Translations under genes and position numbers: made by a program
From: CAVRIA01 sp963721115
GTDB lineage: Bacteria > Desulfobacterota > Binatia > HRBIN30 > CADEER01
Direction: 5' to 3'
Assembly (NCBI GenBank): GCA_963721115.1
Contig: CAVRIA010000020.1
Span: 132,529 to 196,528 of the forward strand
Length of the DNA stretch: 64,000 nt
The notes under the pieces: model-generated
The model's database searches: none
What the model saw: only the letters and a program-made list of their open reading frames with translations
Told to the model about the DNA's origin: nothing
Part shown: piece by piece, positions 33,859 to 44,008 of the stretch
Numbering within the stretch: the first letter of the stretch is position 1
Layout: each line of letters opens with the position of its first letter

Positions 33859-34971
33859 TCAGATGTCGCGGACGACGTACTCGAGCAGCTCGGCGAGCTG
33901 GCGGGCCTGGCGCGCACGCACGAGCCGCTCCTCGACGGGACCGCTGGAGAAGAGCCGCAGCACCATCTGGAGATTGGCTTCGATGATCTCCACGCACGCC
34001 GCGGTGTACTCGCGCTCGCGGGCGCGGCGCCGTGCGCGAACGATATCGGTGAACGAAATGACCTCCGCCACGATGTCCTTCTCTCTTTCGTCTTTCCTCT
34101 GCCGCGCCCCGGGCTCGTGCCCAGTACCTGCCTCTACCTTTCCTCTCTGCGACCGCTCTTCAACTGCCTCGCGGCGCCAGCCGTCGCGAGCGTACCAGTC
34201 GATCTGCCGCGCCAGGCCGAGGAGGATGCGGACGTCGTGCCCTTCGAGGCCGGATCGACCGAGGATGCGCCGGAAGGCGAACATGATGTGGTCGGGGTTC
34301 TGCGGGTGGAGGAAGCCGATGCGCAGCAGGGCGGCCTGTAGGCGCTCGAGCATGAAGTCGACGTCCGCCGCGGGCGCCGGCTCGATCGGGTCCGCCGCCG
34401 CCCCGGCGCCACGCGCCGCCCGGCGCAGCTCGTAGCAGCAGAGCAGCACGGCCTGGGCGAGGTTGAGGGAGGGATAGGCGTGATCGGCGTCGATACAGAC
34501 GAGGCGCTGGCACGCCTTCAGATCGTCGTTGCTGAGGCCGTGGTCCTCCGGCCCGAACACCAGGGCCACCGGGCCGGACCGAGCGCGCTCGAGGATCAGC
34601 GGCGCCAGGCACTCCGGGCTCTGCGCCGCCGCCCGATAGAGACCGCTGCGGCAGGTGGTGCCGACGACCAGGCCGCAGTCCGCCACCGCCGCTTCGATCG
34701 AATCCGCCTCGACCGCGTTCTCCAGGAGGTCGCGCGCGTGAACGGCCATGGTCGCCGCCGATCGGCGGCGCATGGCGGGTCGTACCAGGAAGAGCTCGCG
34801 CAGGCCCATGTTCTTCATCGCCCGCGCCACCGCGCCGACGTTGGCCGCGCCACGCGGGCGCGCCAGGACGATGCGCACTCGCCGCAGCAGCGGCACGGCG
34901 GCATCGGAGCCCTCCCCCGCCGCGCTGGGGCCGCAGGGATTCCGGCCGCCGTCTCCGTCGCAACGCCTCAT
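33859..34971 (-). CDS. TrmJ-like rRNA/tRNA 2'-O-methyltransferase with extra C-terminal tail
   Basis: Residues about 30-250 are a SpoU/TrmJ-type SPOUT methyltransferase: NVGAVARAMKNMGLRELFLV, LVFGPEDHGLSNDDLKACQR and YPSLNLAQAVLLCCYELRRA form the three knot motifs. It should 2'-O-methylate a tRNA or rRNA nucleotide using AdoMet. After a low-complexity stretch (residues about 265-300) a second small domain begins (EVISFTDIVRARRRARERE), which may be a separate 70-residue protein started by a GTG at 34,071 with agagagaagg just before it. In the neighbouring frame the methyltransferase would stop at 34,134, so a fusion, a lost stop or a frameshift are all possible. Confidence 0.85.
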   Translation of the reverse strand: MRRCDGDGGRNPCGPSAAGEGSDAAVPLLRRVRIVLARPRGAANVGAVARAMKNMGLRELFLVRPAMRRRSAATMAVHARDLLENAVEADSIEAAVADCGLVVGTTCRSGLYRAAAQSPECLAPLILERARSGPVALVFGPEDHGLSNDDLKACQRLVCIDADHAYPSLNLAQAVLLCCYELRRAARGAGAAADPIEPAPAADVDFMLERLQAALLRIGFLHPQNPDHIMFAFRRILGRSGLEGHDVRILLGLARQIDWYARDGWRREAVEERSQRGKVEAGTGHEPGARQRKDEREKDIVAEVISFTDIVRARRRAREREYTAACVEIIEANLQMVLRLFSSGPVEERLVRARQARQLAELLEYVVRDI

Positions 34972-35049
34972 ATCACCTGCGGTGTCCTCGCCGCTCTGCG
35001 GCGCTTCGACCGTCGCCCCGCCGGGCCGCGTTTCGCCGTGTCGACGCGC

Positions 35050-35502
<453 letters not shown>

Positions 35503-35529
35503 GCCGGATCTCCCGGGGGCCGCGCCTGC

Positions 35530-36513
35530 TCAGATGAGATACCCCTCCGCCTCGCCGCCCCCGCTCTTGCGCCGCAGCTTGGCCACCAGCGTGGTCCGCT
35601 TCAGCCCCAGCAGGCGCGCCGCGGCCTGCTTGTTCCCCTTGGTGCGCCGCAGGGCCTCGTCGATCAATCGATACTCGAACTCCTCGACCGCGCGGTTGAG
35701 ATCGATCCCCTCCTCGGTCAGGGTCGGGCGCGGAATCTTCTTCTCGGAGATGAAGGAGCGGATGTTCGCCGGCAGATTGTCCACCCGGATGACCCCGTCG
35801 TCGTTCAACACCACCATCCGCTCGACCAGATTCTCCAACTCGCGCACGTTACCGGGCCAGTCGTACTCCCACAAGTGCACCATGGTGTCGTCGGCCACCA
35901 GGCACTTCCGCCCCTCGTGTTTGGCGTTGTACTTGTCGAGGAAATGCTGCACCAGCACGGGAATGTCCGACCGCCGCTCGCGCAGCGGCGGAAGGAGAAT
36001 GGGAATCACCTGCAAGCGGTAGAAGAGGTCCTCGCGGAAGCGCCCCTTCTCCACCTCCATCGCCAGGTCGCGGTTGCTCGCCGCGACGACCCGCACGTCG
36101 ACCTTCACCTGCCGGTCGGAGCCGACCGGACGCATCTCGCGCTCCTGCAGGACGCGCAGCAACTTCACCTGCAGCGGTGCGGTCATCTCGCCGATCTCGT
36201 CTAGGAAGATGGTGCCGCCGTTCGCGAGCTGGAACATGCCCATGCGAGTGCCGACCGCCCCCGTGAAGGCGCCCCGCTCGTGGCCGAACATCTCCGACTC
36301 CAGCAGATCGGGGGGGATCGCCCCGCAGTTCACCGCGATGAACGGCTGATTCGACCGCCGGCTATGGGCGTGGATGAAGCGCGCCACCAACTCCTTGCCG
36401 GTGCCGCTCTCCCCCATGATCAAGACGGTGGAGTCGGTCGACGCTACGCGCTCGGCAATGTTGAGGATTTTCTCCATCACCGGGTGCGAACCTTTGATCG
36501 TGAAGTTTTCCAT
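35530..36513 (-). CDS. Sigma-54 dependent activator, no receiver domain (PspF-like)
   Basis: A 327-residue AAA+ enhancer-binding protein: Walker A GESGTGKE (34-41), the sigma-54 contact GAFTGA (81-86), Walker B GGTIFLDEIGE (99-109), arginine fingers in the second region, and a Fis-type helix-turn-helix at the end (KQAAARLLGLKRTTLVAKL). It drives open-complex formation at RpoN promoters. Only nine residues precede the AAA+ domain, so no built-in sensor exists. It lies upstream of the single receiver gene on the same strand. The ATG at 36,513 is chosen because the DNA before it is AT-rich repeat sequence. Confidence 0.93.
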   Translation of the reverse strand: MENFTIKGSHPVMEKILNIAERVASTDSTVLIMGESGTGKELVARFIHAHSRRSNQPFIAVNCGAIPPDLLESEMFGHERGAFTGAVGTRMGMFQLANGGTIFLDEIGEMTAPLQVKLLRVLQEREMRPVGSDRQVKVDVRVVAASNRDLAMEVEKGRFREDLFYRLQVIPILLPPLRERRSDIPVLVQHFLDKYNAKHEGRKCLVADDTMVHLWEYDWPGNVRELENLVERMVVLNDDGVIRVDNLPANIRSFISEKKIPRPTLTEEGIDLNRAVEEFEYRLIDEALRRTKGNKQAAARLLGLKRTTLVAKLRRKSGGGEAEGYLI

Positions 36514-36930
36514 AAGAACCTTCCGTCCCCTAACCGCCAAAAAAATAACACAGCCGGACTCAAACACAAGCGAAATGAGGTAAAAATTTGGCGCCGCATA
36601 TTTTTGGCGCAGGAACGTGGGGGACGTGCGGACGTGTGACGTGCTGATGTTAGGGCGTGCGGCATGGCGTGAGGCGGCGGGGCGAGGCGAAAGGTGCGGC
36701 GCTGTTGAGAGGGCACTGGTGGGACGGTGTTGCGATGCGCTGCTTCGGTACCCACCCGTCAACACGTCAGCACGTCCACACGTCCACACGTCCGCACGTC
36801 AGCACGTCCACCTCCGACTTGACCCCATTTCCATACCGCGTATGTTAGGAACAACTTCAGCGAACCCAAGGTGAGTATAAGAAAGTTGCATAGTTGCCGG
36901 ACGGCCTCCCGGGCGGAGACCGGCCGCTGC
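36514..36930. repeat. Regulatory gap with CACGTC word repeat, inverted arms
   Basis: Between two divergent genes. Next to the activator gene the DNA is AT-rich (36,530-36,605), with two copies of a TTTGGCGC word (tttggcgccg, tttttggcgcag) that might be activator sites. From about 36,615 to 36,812 the word cacgtc repeats: left arm gacgtgtgacgtgctgatgt, right arm cacgtcagcacgtccacacg. The same family occurs at 54,633-54,718. Confidence 0.75.
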
Positions 36931-36956
36931 GGTCACCGCCGCTCGCGGCGGTGACC
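36931..36956 (+). promoter_or_regulatory. Perfect hairpin in the sdhC leader
   Basis: GGTCACCGCCG, the loop CTCG, then CGGCGGTGACC: an 11-base perfect stem 23 bases before the sdhC start. No U-run follows, so it is not a normal terminator. It may be a leader structure or a binding site controlling sdhCAB. Confidence 0.5.
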
Positions 36957-36979
36957 CCTCAACCGTAGCGGGGTCGGAC

Positions 36980-37648
36980 GTGTCGAGCATCGCACGCTTT
37001 GTGTCTTCGTCGGTCGGGCGGAAGATCCTCATGGGCCTGACCGGGCTTCTGCTGATCGGCTTTCTGATCATTCACCTCGCCGGCAACCTGTTGATCTTCG
37101 AGGGCGCCCAGCCCTTCAACGATTACAGCCACAAGCTCGTGTCGACGCCCCTCATCTACGTCGCCGAGATCGTCCTCCTGCTGCTCTTCCTCGCCCACTT
37201 CGCCTCCGGCCTGATCGTCTACCAGAGGAGCAGCGCGGCGCGGCCCGAGCCGTACCAGGAGAAGAAGTGGGCCGGCTACAGCAGCCACAAGAGCTGGTCG
37301 TCGACCACGATGATCCTCACCGGGCTGGTCGTCCTGGTCTTCGTGCCGCTGCACATCTGGACGTTCAAATACGGTCCGTACTACGCCTCGGCCGCCGAGC
37401 CGGGCGTGCGCGACCTGCACCGGCTGGTGCTCGAGGTCTTTCGAAGCCCGCTCTACGTGCTGTGGTACGTCGTGGCGATGGTGGTGATCGGGTTCCACCT
37501 CTGGCACGGCTTCGGCAGCGCCTTCGAGTCGATCGGCGTCCACTACCGCAAGCCGCTGCGCCGCTTTGGCCAGCTCCTGGCCGTCGTTCTGGCGGTCGGC
37601 TTCCTGTCGATTCCGATCGTGGTCTACTTCATGGGAGGCAATCTGTGA
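36980..37648 (+). CDS. sdhC: Succinate dehydrogenase/fumarate reductase cytochrome b subunit (type B)
   Basis: A 222-residue membrane protein with five helices that anchors the complex and passes electrons to quinone. Candidate haem ligands are His32 (IIHLAGN), His73 (LAHFASG), His125 (VPLHIWTF) and His173/176 (GFHLWHGF), the four-histidine arrangement of the dihaem type B cytochrome b558. It begins with a GTG at 36,980. Its TGA overlaps the GTG of the flavoprotein gene, so translation is coupled. The first gene of the sdhCAB operon has a strong hairpin in its leader. Confidence 0.92.
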   Translation: MSSIARFVSSSVGRKILMGLTGLLLIGFLIIHLAGNLLIFEGAQPFNDYSHKLVSTPLIYVAEIVLLLLFLAHFASGLIVYQRSSAARPEPYQEKKWAGYSSHKSWSSTTMILTGLVVLVFVPLHIWTFKYGPYYASAAEPGVRDLHRLVLEVFRSPLYVLWYVVAMVVIGFHLWHGFGSAFESIGVHYRKPLRRFGQLLAVVLAVGFLSIPIVVYFMGGNL

Positions 37649-39558
37649 TCCTCGACGGCAAGGTTCCGGGAGGTCCCCTCGAGAGCAAGTGGGACCGGCA
37701 CAAGTTCGCCATGAGTCTGGTGAGCCCCGCCAACCGGCGGAAACACACCGTGATCGTGGTGGGCACGGGCTTGGCAGGAGCGTCGGCGGCGGCCACGCTC
37801 GGCGAGCTCGGCTACAACGTGCTCGCCTTCACGATCCTCGACAGCCCGCGCCGCGCGCACAGCATCGCCGCGCAGGGCGGCATCAACGCGGCGAAGAACT
37901 ACAAGAACGACGGCGACTCGGTCTACCGCCTCTTTTACGACACCATCAAGGGGGGCGACTACCGTTCGCGCGAGGCCAACGTGTACCGCCTCGCCCAGGT
38001 GAGCGTCGACATCATCGACCAGTGCGTCGCGCAGGGAGTGCCCTTCGCTCGCGAGTACGGCGGGCTGCTCGCCAACCGCTCCTTCGGCGGCGCCCAGGTG
38101 TCGCGCACCTTCTATGCCCGCGGGCAGACCGGACAGCAGCTGCTGCTCGGCGCCTACGGCTCGCTGATGCGGCAGGTCGACAGCGGCCAGGTCAAGATCT
38201 TCCCGCGCCGCGAGATGCTCGACCTCGTCCTGGTCGACGGGCGCGCGCGCGGCATCGTCACCCGCAACCTCATCACCGGTGCCATGGAGCGCTACGCCGC
38301 CGACGCCGTGCTGCTCTGCACCGGCGGCTACGGCAACGTCTACTTCCTGTCGACCAACGCCGGGAACAGCAACGTCACCGCCGCCTGGCGCTGCGCCAAG
38401 CGCGGCGCCTACATGGCCAACCCCTGCTACGTGCAGATCCACCCGACCTGCATCCCGGAGGGCGGCGAGTACCAGGCGAAGCTGACTCTGATGAGCGAAA
38501 GCCTGCGCAACGACGGCCGCGTCTGGGTGCCGAAGAAGAAGGGCGACCAGCGGGCGCCGAAGGACATTCCGGACGGCGAGCGCGACTACTTCCTCGAGCG
38601 GCGCTACCCGAGCTTCGGCAACCTGGTGCCGCGCGACGTGGCGTCGCGCAACGCCAAGATGGTCTGCGACGAGGGACGCGGCGTCGGGCCGACCGGCCGC
38701 GCGGTCTATCTCGACTTCTCCGACGCGCTCAAGCGCCTCGGCCGCCAGACCATCGAGGAGCGCTACGGCAACCTGTTCCAGATGTACCAGCGCATCAGCG
38801 GCGAGGACCCGTACCAGACGCCGATGCGCATCTACCCGGCCGTGCACTACGTCATGGGCGGTCTGTGGGTCGACTACAACCTGATGAGCAACGTCCCCGG
38901 CCTGCACGTTCTCGGCGAGGCGAACTTCTCGGATCACGGCGCCAATCGCCTCGGCGCCAGCGCCCTCATGCAGGGGCTGGCCGACGGCTACTTCATCATC
39001 CCCTATACGCTCGCCAACTACCTGGCCGGCGCGCGGCTGCAGCCGGTCAAGGTGGATCACGCCGCCTTCGACGAGGCGGAGTCAGCCGTGTCGAAGCGAA
39101 TCGCGAAGCTGCTCGCCGTGCAGGGCAACAAGACCGTGCTCGACTTCCACCGCGAGCTCGGACACGTGATGTGGAACCAGGTCGGCATGGCGCGCAACGC
39201 GGCCGGGCTGCAGGACGCCCTGGGCCAGGTGCGGCGGCTGCGCGAGGAGTACTGGCAGAACGTCAAGATCGTCGGCCGCGACGCCGACCTGAACAAGAAC
39301 CTCGAGTTCGGGCTGCGGCTCGCCGACTACATGGAGTTCGCCGAGCTGCTGATCATCGACGCCCTCAACCGCCGCGAGTCGGCCGGCTGCCATCTGCGCG
39401 AGGAGAGCCAGACGGAGGACGGCGAGGCGCTGCGCGACGACGCGAACTTCTCCTACGTGGCGGCGTGGGAATACAAGGGCGAGGGCGCGGAGCCGGAGCT
39501 GCACAAGGAGCCGCTGACGTTCGAGTTCGTCGAGGTCAAGCAGCGGAGCTACAAGTAA
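37645..39558 (+). CDS. sdhA: Succinate dehydrogenase flavoprotein subunit
   Basis: A 637-residue flavoprotein that oxidises succinate (or reduces fumarate). VVGTGLAGASAAATLGELGY is the FAD-binding loop; RRAHSIAAQGGINAAKNY contains His72, the usual covalent FAD attachment; IHPTCIPEGGE and GLHVLGEANFSDHGANRLG are active-site and FAD regions. The start is a GTG at 37,645 with a gggaggc ribosome site, overlapping sdhC. The length is usual for type B enzymes (Bacteroides/Wolinella/delta group). SdhB follows after 12 bases. Confidence 0.95.
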   Translation: MILDGKVPGGPLESKWDRHKFAMSLVSPANRRKHTVIVVGTGLAGASAAATLGELGYNVLAFTILDSPRRAHSIAAQGGINAAKNYKNDGDSVYRLFYDTIKGGDYRSREANVYRLAQVSVDIIDQCVAQGVPFAREYGGLLANRSFGGAQVSRTFYARGQTGQQLLLGAYGSLMRQVDSGQVKIFPRREMLDLVLVDGRARGIVTRNLITGAMERYAADAVLLCTGGYGNVYFLSTNAGNSNVTAAWRCAKRGAYMANPCYVQIHPTCIPEGGEYQAKLTLMSESLRNDGRVWVPKKKGDQRAPKDIPDGERDYFLERRYPSFGNLVPRDVASRNAKMVCDEGRGVGPTGRAVYLDFSDALKRLGRQTIEERYGNLFQMYQRISGEDPYQTPMRIYPAVHYVMGGLWVDYNLMSNVPGLHVLGEANFSDHGANRLGASALMQGLADGYFIIPYTLANYLAGARLQPVKVDHAAFDEAESAVSKRIAKLLAVQGNKTVLDFHRELGHVMWNQVGMARNAAGLQDALGQVRRLREEYWQNVKIVGRDADLNKNLEFGLRLADYMEFAELLIIDALNRRESAGCHLREESQTEDGEALRDDANFSYVAAWEYKGEGAEPELHKEPLTFEFVEVKQRSYK

Positions 39559-39570
39559 TCGAGGAGTCTG

Positions 39571-40332
<762 letters not shown>

Positions 40333-40333
40333 G

Positions 40334-40405
40334 GTCGTGGGTTGTTGGTTGTGGGAGCTTTGATTACCAACAACGAACAACCCAACAACTCGACAACCTG
40401 CTATT
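40334..40405. repeat. GTTGTTGG word repeat, inverted arms
   Basis: The left arm is gtgggttgttggttgtggga and the right arm the complementary accaacaacgaacaaccc and aacaactcgacaacc. It sits immediately after the sdhB stop. Same family as 16,999-17,096. Confidence 0.8.
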
Positions 40406-40430
40406 ATCGGTGATGGGCGAGGCGCAGACG

Positions 40431-41339
40431 ATGAAGATCGCCGTTACCGGATCGACCGGCCTGGTCGGCAGCACTCTGGTCCCGTCTCTGAGCGCGGCCG
40501 GGCACGAAGTGCGCCGCGTGGTGCGCGCGCGCCCCGGGCGCGGCTCGACGAACGTCTACTGGGATCCCGATGCGGCGGAGATCGACGCCGCGCGCCTGGA
40601 AGGGCTCGACGCCGTGATCCACCTGGCGGGGGAGAGCATCGCCGCCGGGCGCTGGACGGCGGAGAGAAAGCGGCGCATCCGCGACAGCCGGGTCGAGGGA
40701 ACGCAGCTGCTCGTCGGAGCGCTCACCGCTCTCGAGGAGCCCCCCGCCGCGCTGATCTGCGCCTCCGCGATCGGCTTCTACGGGGACCGCGGCGAGGACG
40801 TCGTGGACGAGGACAGCGCGCCCGGCGCCGGCTTCCTCGCCGACGTCTGCCGGGAGTGGGAAGGCGCCGCGCAGCCGGTCCTGCAACGTGGAGTGCGCGT
40901 CACCCTCCTGCGCTTCGGCGTCATCCTCAGCCCCGCCGGCGGGGCGCTCGCCACCATGCTTCCGATCTTCCGGCTGGGCCTCGGGGGCGTCGTCGGCTCG
41001 GGCAAGCAGTACATGAGCTGGGTGGCGCTGGACGACGCGGTCGGCGCCATCCACCATACGCTCGGCCACGCCGAGCTGGCAGGACCGGTGAACGTCGTCT
41101 CCCCCAACCCGGTCACCAATCGCGACTACACCAGGACGCTCGGCCGCGTCCTCTCCCGCCCGACGATCTTCCCGGTGCCGGCCTTCGCCGCCCGTCTGGC
41201 CATGGGCGAAATGGCTGACGAGCTCCTGCTGTCGAGCACGCGCGTCGAGCCGCACCGGCTCAACGCCTCCGGCTACCCGTTCCGCCACCCCGACCTCGAG
41301 GAGGCGCTGCGCCACCTTCTCGGAAGAGCGGCGGCATGA
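40431..41339 (+). CDS. TIGR01777-type epimerase (SDR39U1/YfcH-like)
   Basis: A 302-residue NAD(P)-binding protein with the extended SDR opening KIAVTGSTGLVGSTLVPSLS, VIHLAGESIAAGRWTAERKR, the SAIGFYGDRGEDVVDEDSAP signature and MSWVALDDAVGAIHHTL. Family members are annotated as nucleoside-diphosphate-sugar epimerases, but the real substrate is unknown (YfcH). An in-frame ATG 18 bases upstream (40,413) would add six residues; the ATG before KIAVTG is more typical. It is followed 34 bases later by a flavin monooxygenase. Confidence 0.88.
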   Translation: MKIAVTGSTGLVGSTLVPSLSAAGHEVRRVVRARPGRGSTNVYWDPDAAEIDAARLEGLDAVIHLAGESIAAGRWTAERKRRIRDSRVEGTQLLVGALTALEEPPAALICASAIGFYGDRGEDVVDEDSAPGAGFLADVCREWEGAAQPVLQRGVRVTLLRFGVILSPAGGALATMLPIFRLGLGGVVGSGKQYMSWVALDDAVGAIHHTLGHAELAGPVNVVSPNPVTNRDYTRTLGRVLSRPTIFPVPAFAARLAMGEMADELLLSSTRVEPHRLNASGYPFRHPDLEEALRHLLGRAAA

Positions 41340-41373
41340 GGTTGTCAGCGCGCGCCAGCCACGGATCCGCTGT

Positions 41374-42504
41374 GTGCGGATCCTGATCGTCGGAGGCGGG
41401 ATCGGCGGGCTGACGGCCGCGCGGGCGCTGCGGCGCGCCGGCTTTCGGCCGCAGGTGATCGAGCGCGCACCGGCCTGGGCGCCGGTCGGCGCCGGCATCG
41501 CGCTCGGTGTCAACGCGATGCGCGTCCTCGACCGCCTGGGAGCCGGCGCCGCGGTGGCGGCGCGCGGCCGTGCGGTCGAGCACGGAGAGATCGCCGACCG
41601 GCGCGGGCGCCCGCTGGCGGCAATGGACATCGCTCCGATCGCGCCGGGCGAGACGCATTCCGTGGCCATCCACCGCGCCGCCCTACACGAGGCCTTGCAC
41701 GAATCGATCGGCGACACGCCCGTGCGCCTGGGAACGACGCCGGCGGCAATCGACGCCGAAGCGGATCGCCCGCGCGTCGAGCTGAGCGACGGCACGGGCG
41801 ACGAGTACGATCTGGTCGTCGGCGCCGACGGCCTGCGCTCGCAGGTGCGCGATCTCGTCTTCGGCGCCAACCCGCCGCGCTACGCCGGTTACACCTGTTG
41901 GCGCCTGATTGTGCCGGGCGTCGCTGGGATCGACCATCCGTTGGAGATGTGGGGAGCGGGCCGGCGCTTCGGTCTCGTGCCGATCGGGGACGGGCTTCTC
42001 TACTGCTTCGCCACCTCCAACGCCCCCGCGCAGGAGGCTGACCCGGAGGACGGGCGGCTGCAGCGGTTCCGCCAGCGGTTCGAAGACTTCGGCGGCGCGG
42101 TTCCCGCCGTGCTGGAGCGCCTGCAGCGTCCGGAGCAGCTCCTTCACAACGACATCGAAGATGTCGTTCAGGCCCCGTGGCACCGGCGCAGAGTCGTCCT
42201 GCTCGGCGACGCGGCTCACGCCCTCACTCCCAACCTCGGTCAGGGAGCCGCCATGGCGATCGAGGACGCCGCCGTGCTCGCCGAGAGTCTCGCTGGCGTC
42301 GCGCCGCTCGAGGCGGCACTGGCGGCTTACGAGCGCCGGCGCCGGCCGCGCGTGCAGTGGGTGCAGAACCGATCGCGTCGCCTCGGTCGCATCGCCCAGT
42401 GGCAGTCGCCGTTCGCCTGCGCCGCGCGCAATACCCTGCTGCGCCTGCTCCCCGCCGGTGCCAGCTCGTCCGGCTTGCGCCGGCTATTCGACGAGCCGAT
42501 CTGA
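41374..42504 (+). CDS. FAD-dependent monooxygenase (aromatic/UbiH-like)
   Basis: A 376-residue class A flavin monooxygenase: ILIVGGGIGGLTAARALRRA binds FAD, DLVVGADGLRSQVRDLVFG is the DG motif, and VLLGDAAHALTPNLGQGAAM the GD motif. This fold hydroxylates aromatic, ubiquinone or similar substrates with NAD(P)H and O2. It starts with a GTG at 41,374. No dedicated partner gene is adjacent, so the substrate is open; the catabolic enzymes elsewhere in the window are consistent with an aromatic substrate. Confidence 0.9.
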   Translation: MRILIVGGGIGGLTAARALRRAGFRPQVIERAPAWAPVGAGIALGVNAMRVLDRLGAGAAVAARGRAVEHGEIADRRGRPLAAMDIAPIAPGETHSVAIHRAALHEALHESIGDTPVRLGTTPAAIDAEADRPRVELSDGTGDEYDLVVGADGLRSQVRDLVFGANPPRYAGYTCWRLIVPGVAGIDHPLEMWGAGRRFGLVPIGDGLLYCFATSNAPAQEADPEDGRLQRFRQRFEDFGGAVPAVLERLQRPEQLLHNDIEDVVQAPWHRRRVVLLGDAAHALTPNLGQGAAMAIEDAAVLAESLAGVAPLEAALAAYERRRRPRVQWVQNRSRRLGRIAQWQSPFACAARNTLLRLLPAGASSSGLRRLFDEPI

Positions 42505-42513
42505 CCCAGGCGC

Positions 42514-42945
42514 TCAGGCGGCGTGGCGATACGGCGTTCCCGGGCGCGTGCGCTCGGCGAGGGGCGTCGCCACCCAGCGCGCCACCACCTCGCGTACCCA
42601 GTCGGTGTCGAGCTCGAAGAGGGCACACAGCCGCACGAAGGAAAAGGGCCACTCGGCATCGTCCGCGTGGATCCACTCGAGATCCTCGGCCGTGCGCCGC
42701 CGGTAGTGCGGGTCTCCGTGGTGGTCGCGGATCTCGACCAACGCCGACGCCAGCACGGCCCCGCCCAGCTTCTTCTCGGGCGTCCAATTGCTCGCCGTGG
42801 AGACCTGCGCGGACAACATCTGGCCGCCCGCCATCAGGTGCTCGATCACATGCAGCTCCTGCGTGGGCAGGCTGCCCCGGTCCCTCCCCGTCGCCGCCGC
42901 CGTCCCCTCGACATCGGAATTTCCATACGCGTGTGCGTCGTTCAT
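42514..42945 (-). CDS. Hypothetical protein, PFSF-motif family
   Basis: A 143-residue protein. The middle reads GAVLASALVEIRDHH and LEWIHADDAEWPFSFVRLCA, then LDTDWVREVVARWV, the same helical pattern as the gene at 18,336-18,746 (ALMLAILEDGIRSYL, EYWVHAARQRSPFSFAVVCE, LEPEAVRTALERL). The N-terminal 60 residues are a separate variable region. It lies directly downstream of the CarH-like regulator gene on the same strand, with a 29-base gap, so the two may be one operon. No function is known to me. Confidence 0.7.
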   Translation of the reverse strand: MNDAHAYGNSDVEGTAAATGRDRGSLPTQELHVIEHLMAGGQMLSAQVSTASNWTPEKKLGGAVLASALVEIRDHHGDPHYRRRTAEDLEWIHADDAEWPFSFVRLCALFELDTDWVREVVARWVATPLAERTRPGTPYRHAA

Positions 42946-42974
42946 CGTCCCTCCGTACCCGGCCGTGCCGCGCC

Positions 42975-43931
42975 TCACGCGCGCAGCGCCGCTCTCTCCC
43001 GAATGCGTGCGATCTCGGCTTCCACCCGCTCGACCTCGTCCAGAACGAGCGCGCGTGTCCTTCTCGCCGCCGCCACGGCGCGCGCGTCGCGCCCGCCCAG
43101 CCAGACCTCGGTGGTCGCTGGGAGCTGCCGCTCCAGCTGCACGATCTGCTGCGCGGCGTGGCGGCGGTTCTCGCCGTTGACCACGCTCACGCCGACCACC
43201 ATCGCGCCGGAGCGGCGCGTCGCTTCCACCACATCGGCCACCGGCAGGTCAGCCCCCAGGTAGGAGACACCGATACCGGCGTCGACGAGCAGAAGGGCGA
43301 CTAGCAGCAGGCCGAACTCGTGCCGCTCCCCCGAAAGCGTGGCCAGCAGGACCGGCGGCCTCGCCACCTGCCCGCGCAGGCGCAGCAGGCTGCCGAGCAG
43401 GTTGTGCAGGAGGCCCGAAACGAGGTGCTCGTCGGCGACCGACAGCGTCCCCTCGCTCCACCGTCTCCCGACCTCCGTCAGCAGCGGAAACGCCACCCGC
43501 CGAATGAAGGGCCCGCTGCCCAGGGCGAGGAGTGCGTCGCCGAGCCGGCGGTCGAGCGCCTCCGCATCGAAGCTCGACACGGCGGCCAGCGCCCGCTGGA
43601 CGACCTTCTGGCCCGGCCCTTCGGCGGCGCTCCCGCCGTCGGCTCCGGAGGGCGCCGGGGCGCCGGCCAGGGACTCGAGCTCTCGCCGCCCGAGCTTGGC
43701 GACGTCACCGATCGCCCGGCCCGACCCGACCACACGGGCGAGCAGGCGGAGGTGCGCGACGTCCTCGACCGTGTAGAGACGCGCCCCGCGCGGGCCGCGC
43801 TCCGGCGAGACGACCCCGTAGCGCTTCTCCCAGGCGCGAATCAGATCGGGCGTCAGGCCGGTCAGCCGCGCCACCGTGCGCAGCGGGTAGGAGTCGTGCA
43901 TCTTCATCGACGGCCCCATGCCTGCCCCCAC
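42975..43931 (-). CDS. CarH/LitR-like B12-binding MerR-family regulator
   Basis: A 318-residue regulator. Residues 15-75 are a MerR helix-turn-helix (LRTVARLTGLTPDLIRAWEK). Residues about 110-300 are a methylcobalamin-type B12-binding pair: a helical cap with W158 and, nine residues later, E168-H169 (WSEGTLSVADEH, the W-x9-EH light-sensor motif), and a Rossmann part with GERHEFG, in which His204 would be the lower cobalt ligand. CarH proteins repress carotenoid or stress genes in the dark and release DNA in light. The residue after Trp, normally His, is Ser159. A strong promoter lies upstream at 43,980-44,008. Confidence 0.85.
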   Translation of the reverse strand: MGAGMGPSMKMHDSYPLRTVARLTGLTPDLIRAWEKRYGVVSPERGPRGARLYTVEDVAHLRLLARVVGSGRAIGDVAKLGRRELESLAGAPAPSGADGGSAAEGPGQKVVQRALAAVSSFDAEALDRRLGDALLALGSGPFIRRVAFPLLTEVGRRWSEGTLSVADEHLVSGLLHNLLGSLLRLRGQVARPPVLLATLSGERHEFGLLLVALLLVDAGIGVSYLGADLPVADVVEATRRSGAMVVGVSVVNGENRRHAAQQIVQLERQLPATTEVWLGGRDARAVAAARRTRALVLDEVERVEAEIARIRERAALRA

Positions 43932-43979
43932 GCCGCCGCGGGCAGCGTTCCAACCGGTCGATGTCTGCCCATGGAGCCT

Positions 43980-44008
43980 TTCTTACCTACCCCACGAGCT
44001 TCTGTCAA
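43980..44008 (-). promoter_or_regulatory. Sigma-70-type promoter of the CarH-like gene
   Basis: On the minus strand TTGACA (44,008-44,003) and TAAGAA (43,985-43,980) are separated by exactly 17 bases. Just upstream lies TGTCTGGACA, a palindrome (44,022-44,013). It is placed for autoregulation of the MerR-type gene. The start of transcription would be about 40 bases before the first ATG. Confidence 0.6.
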
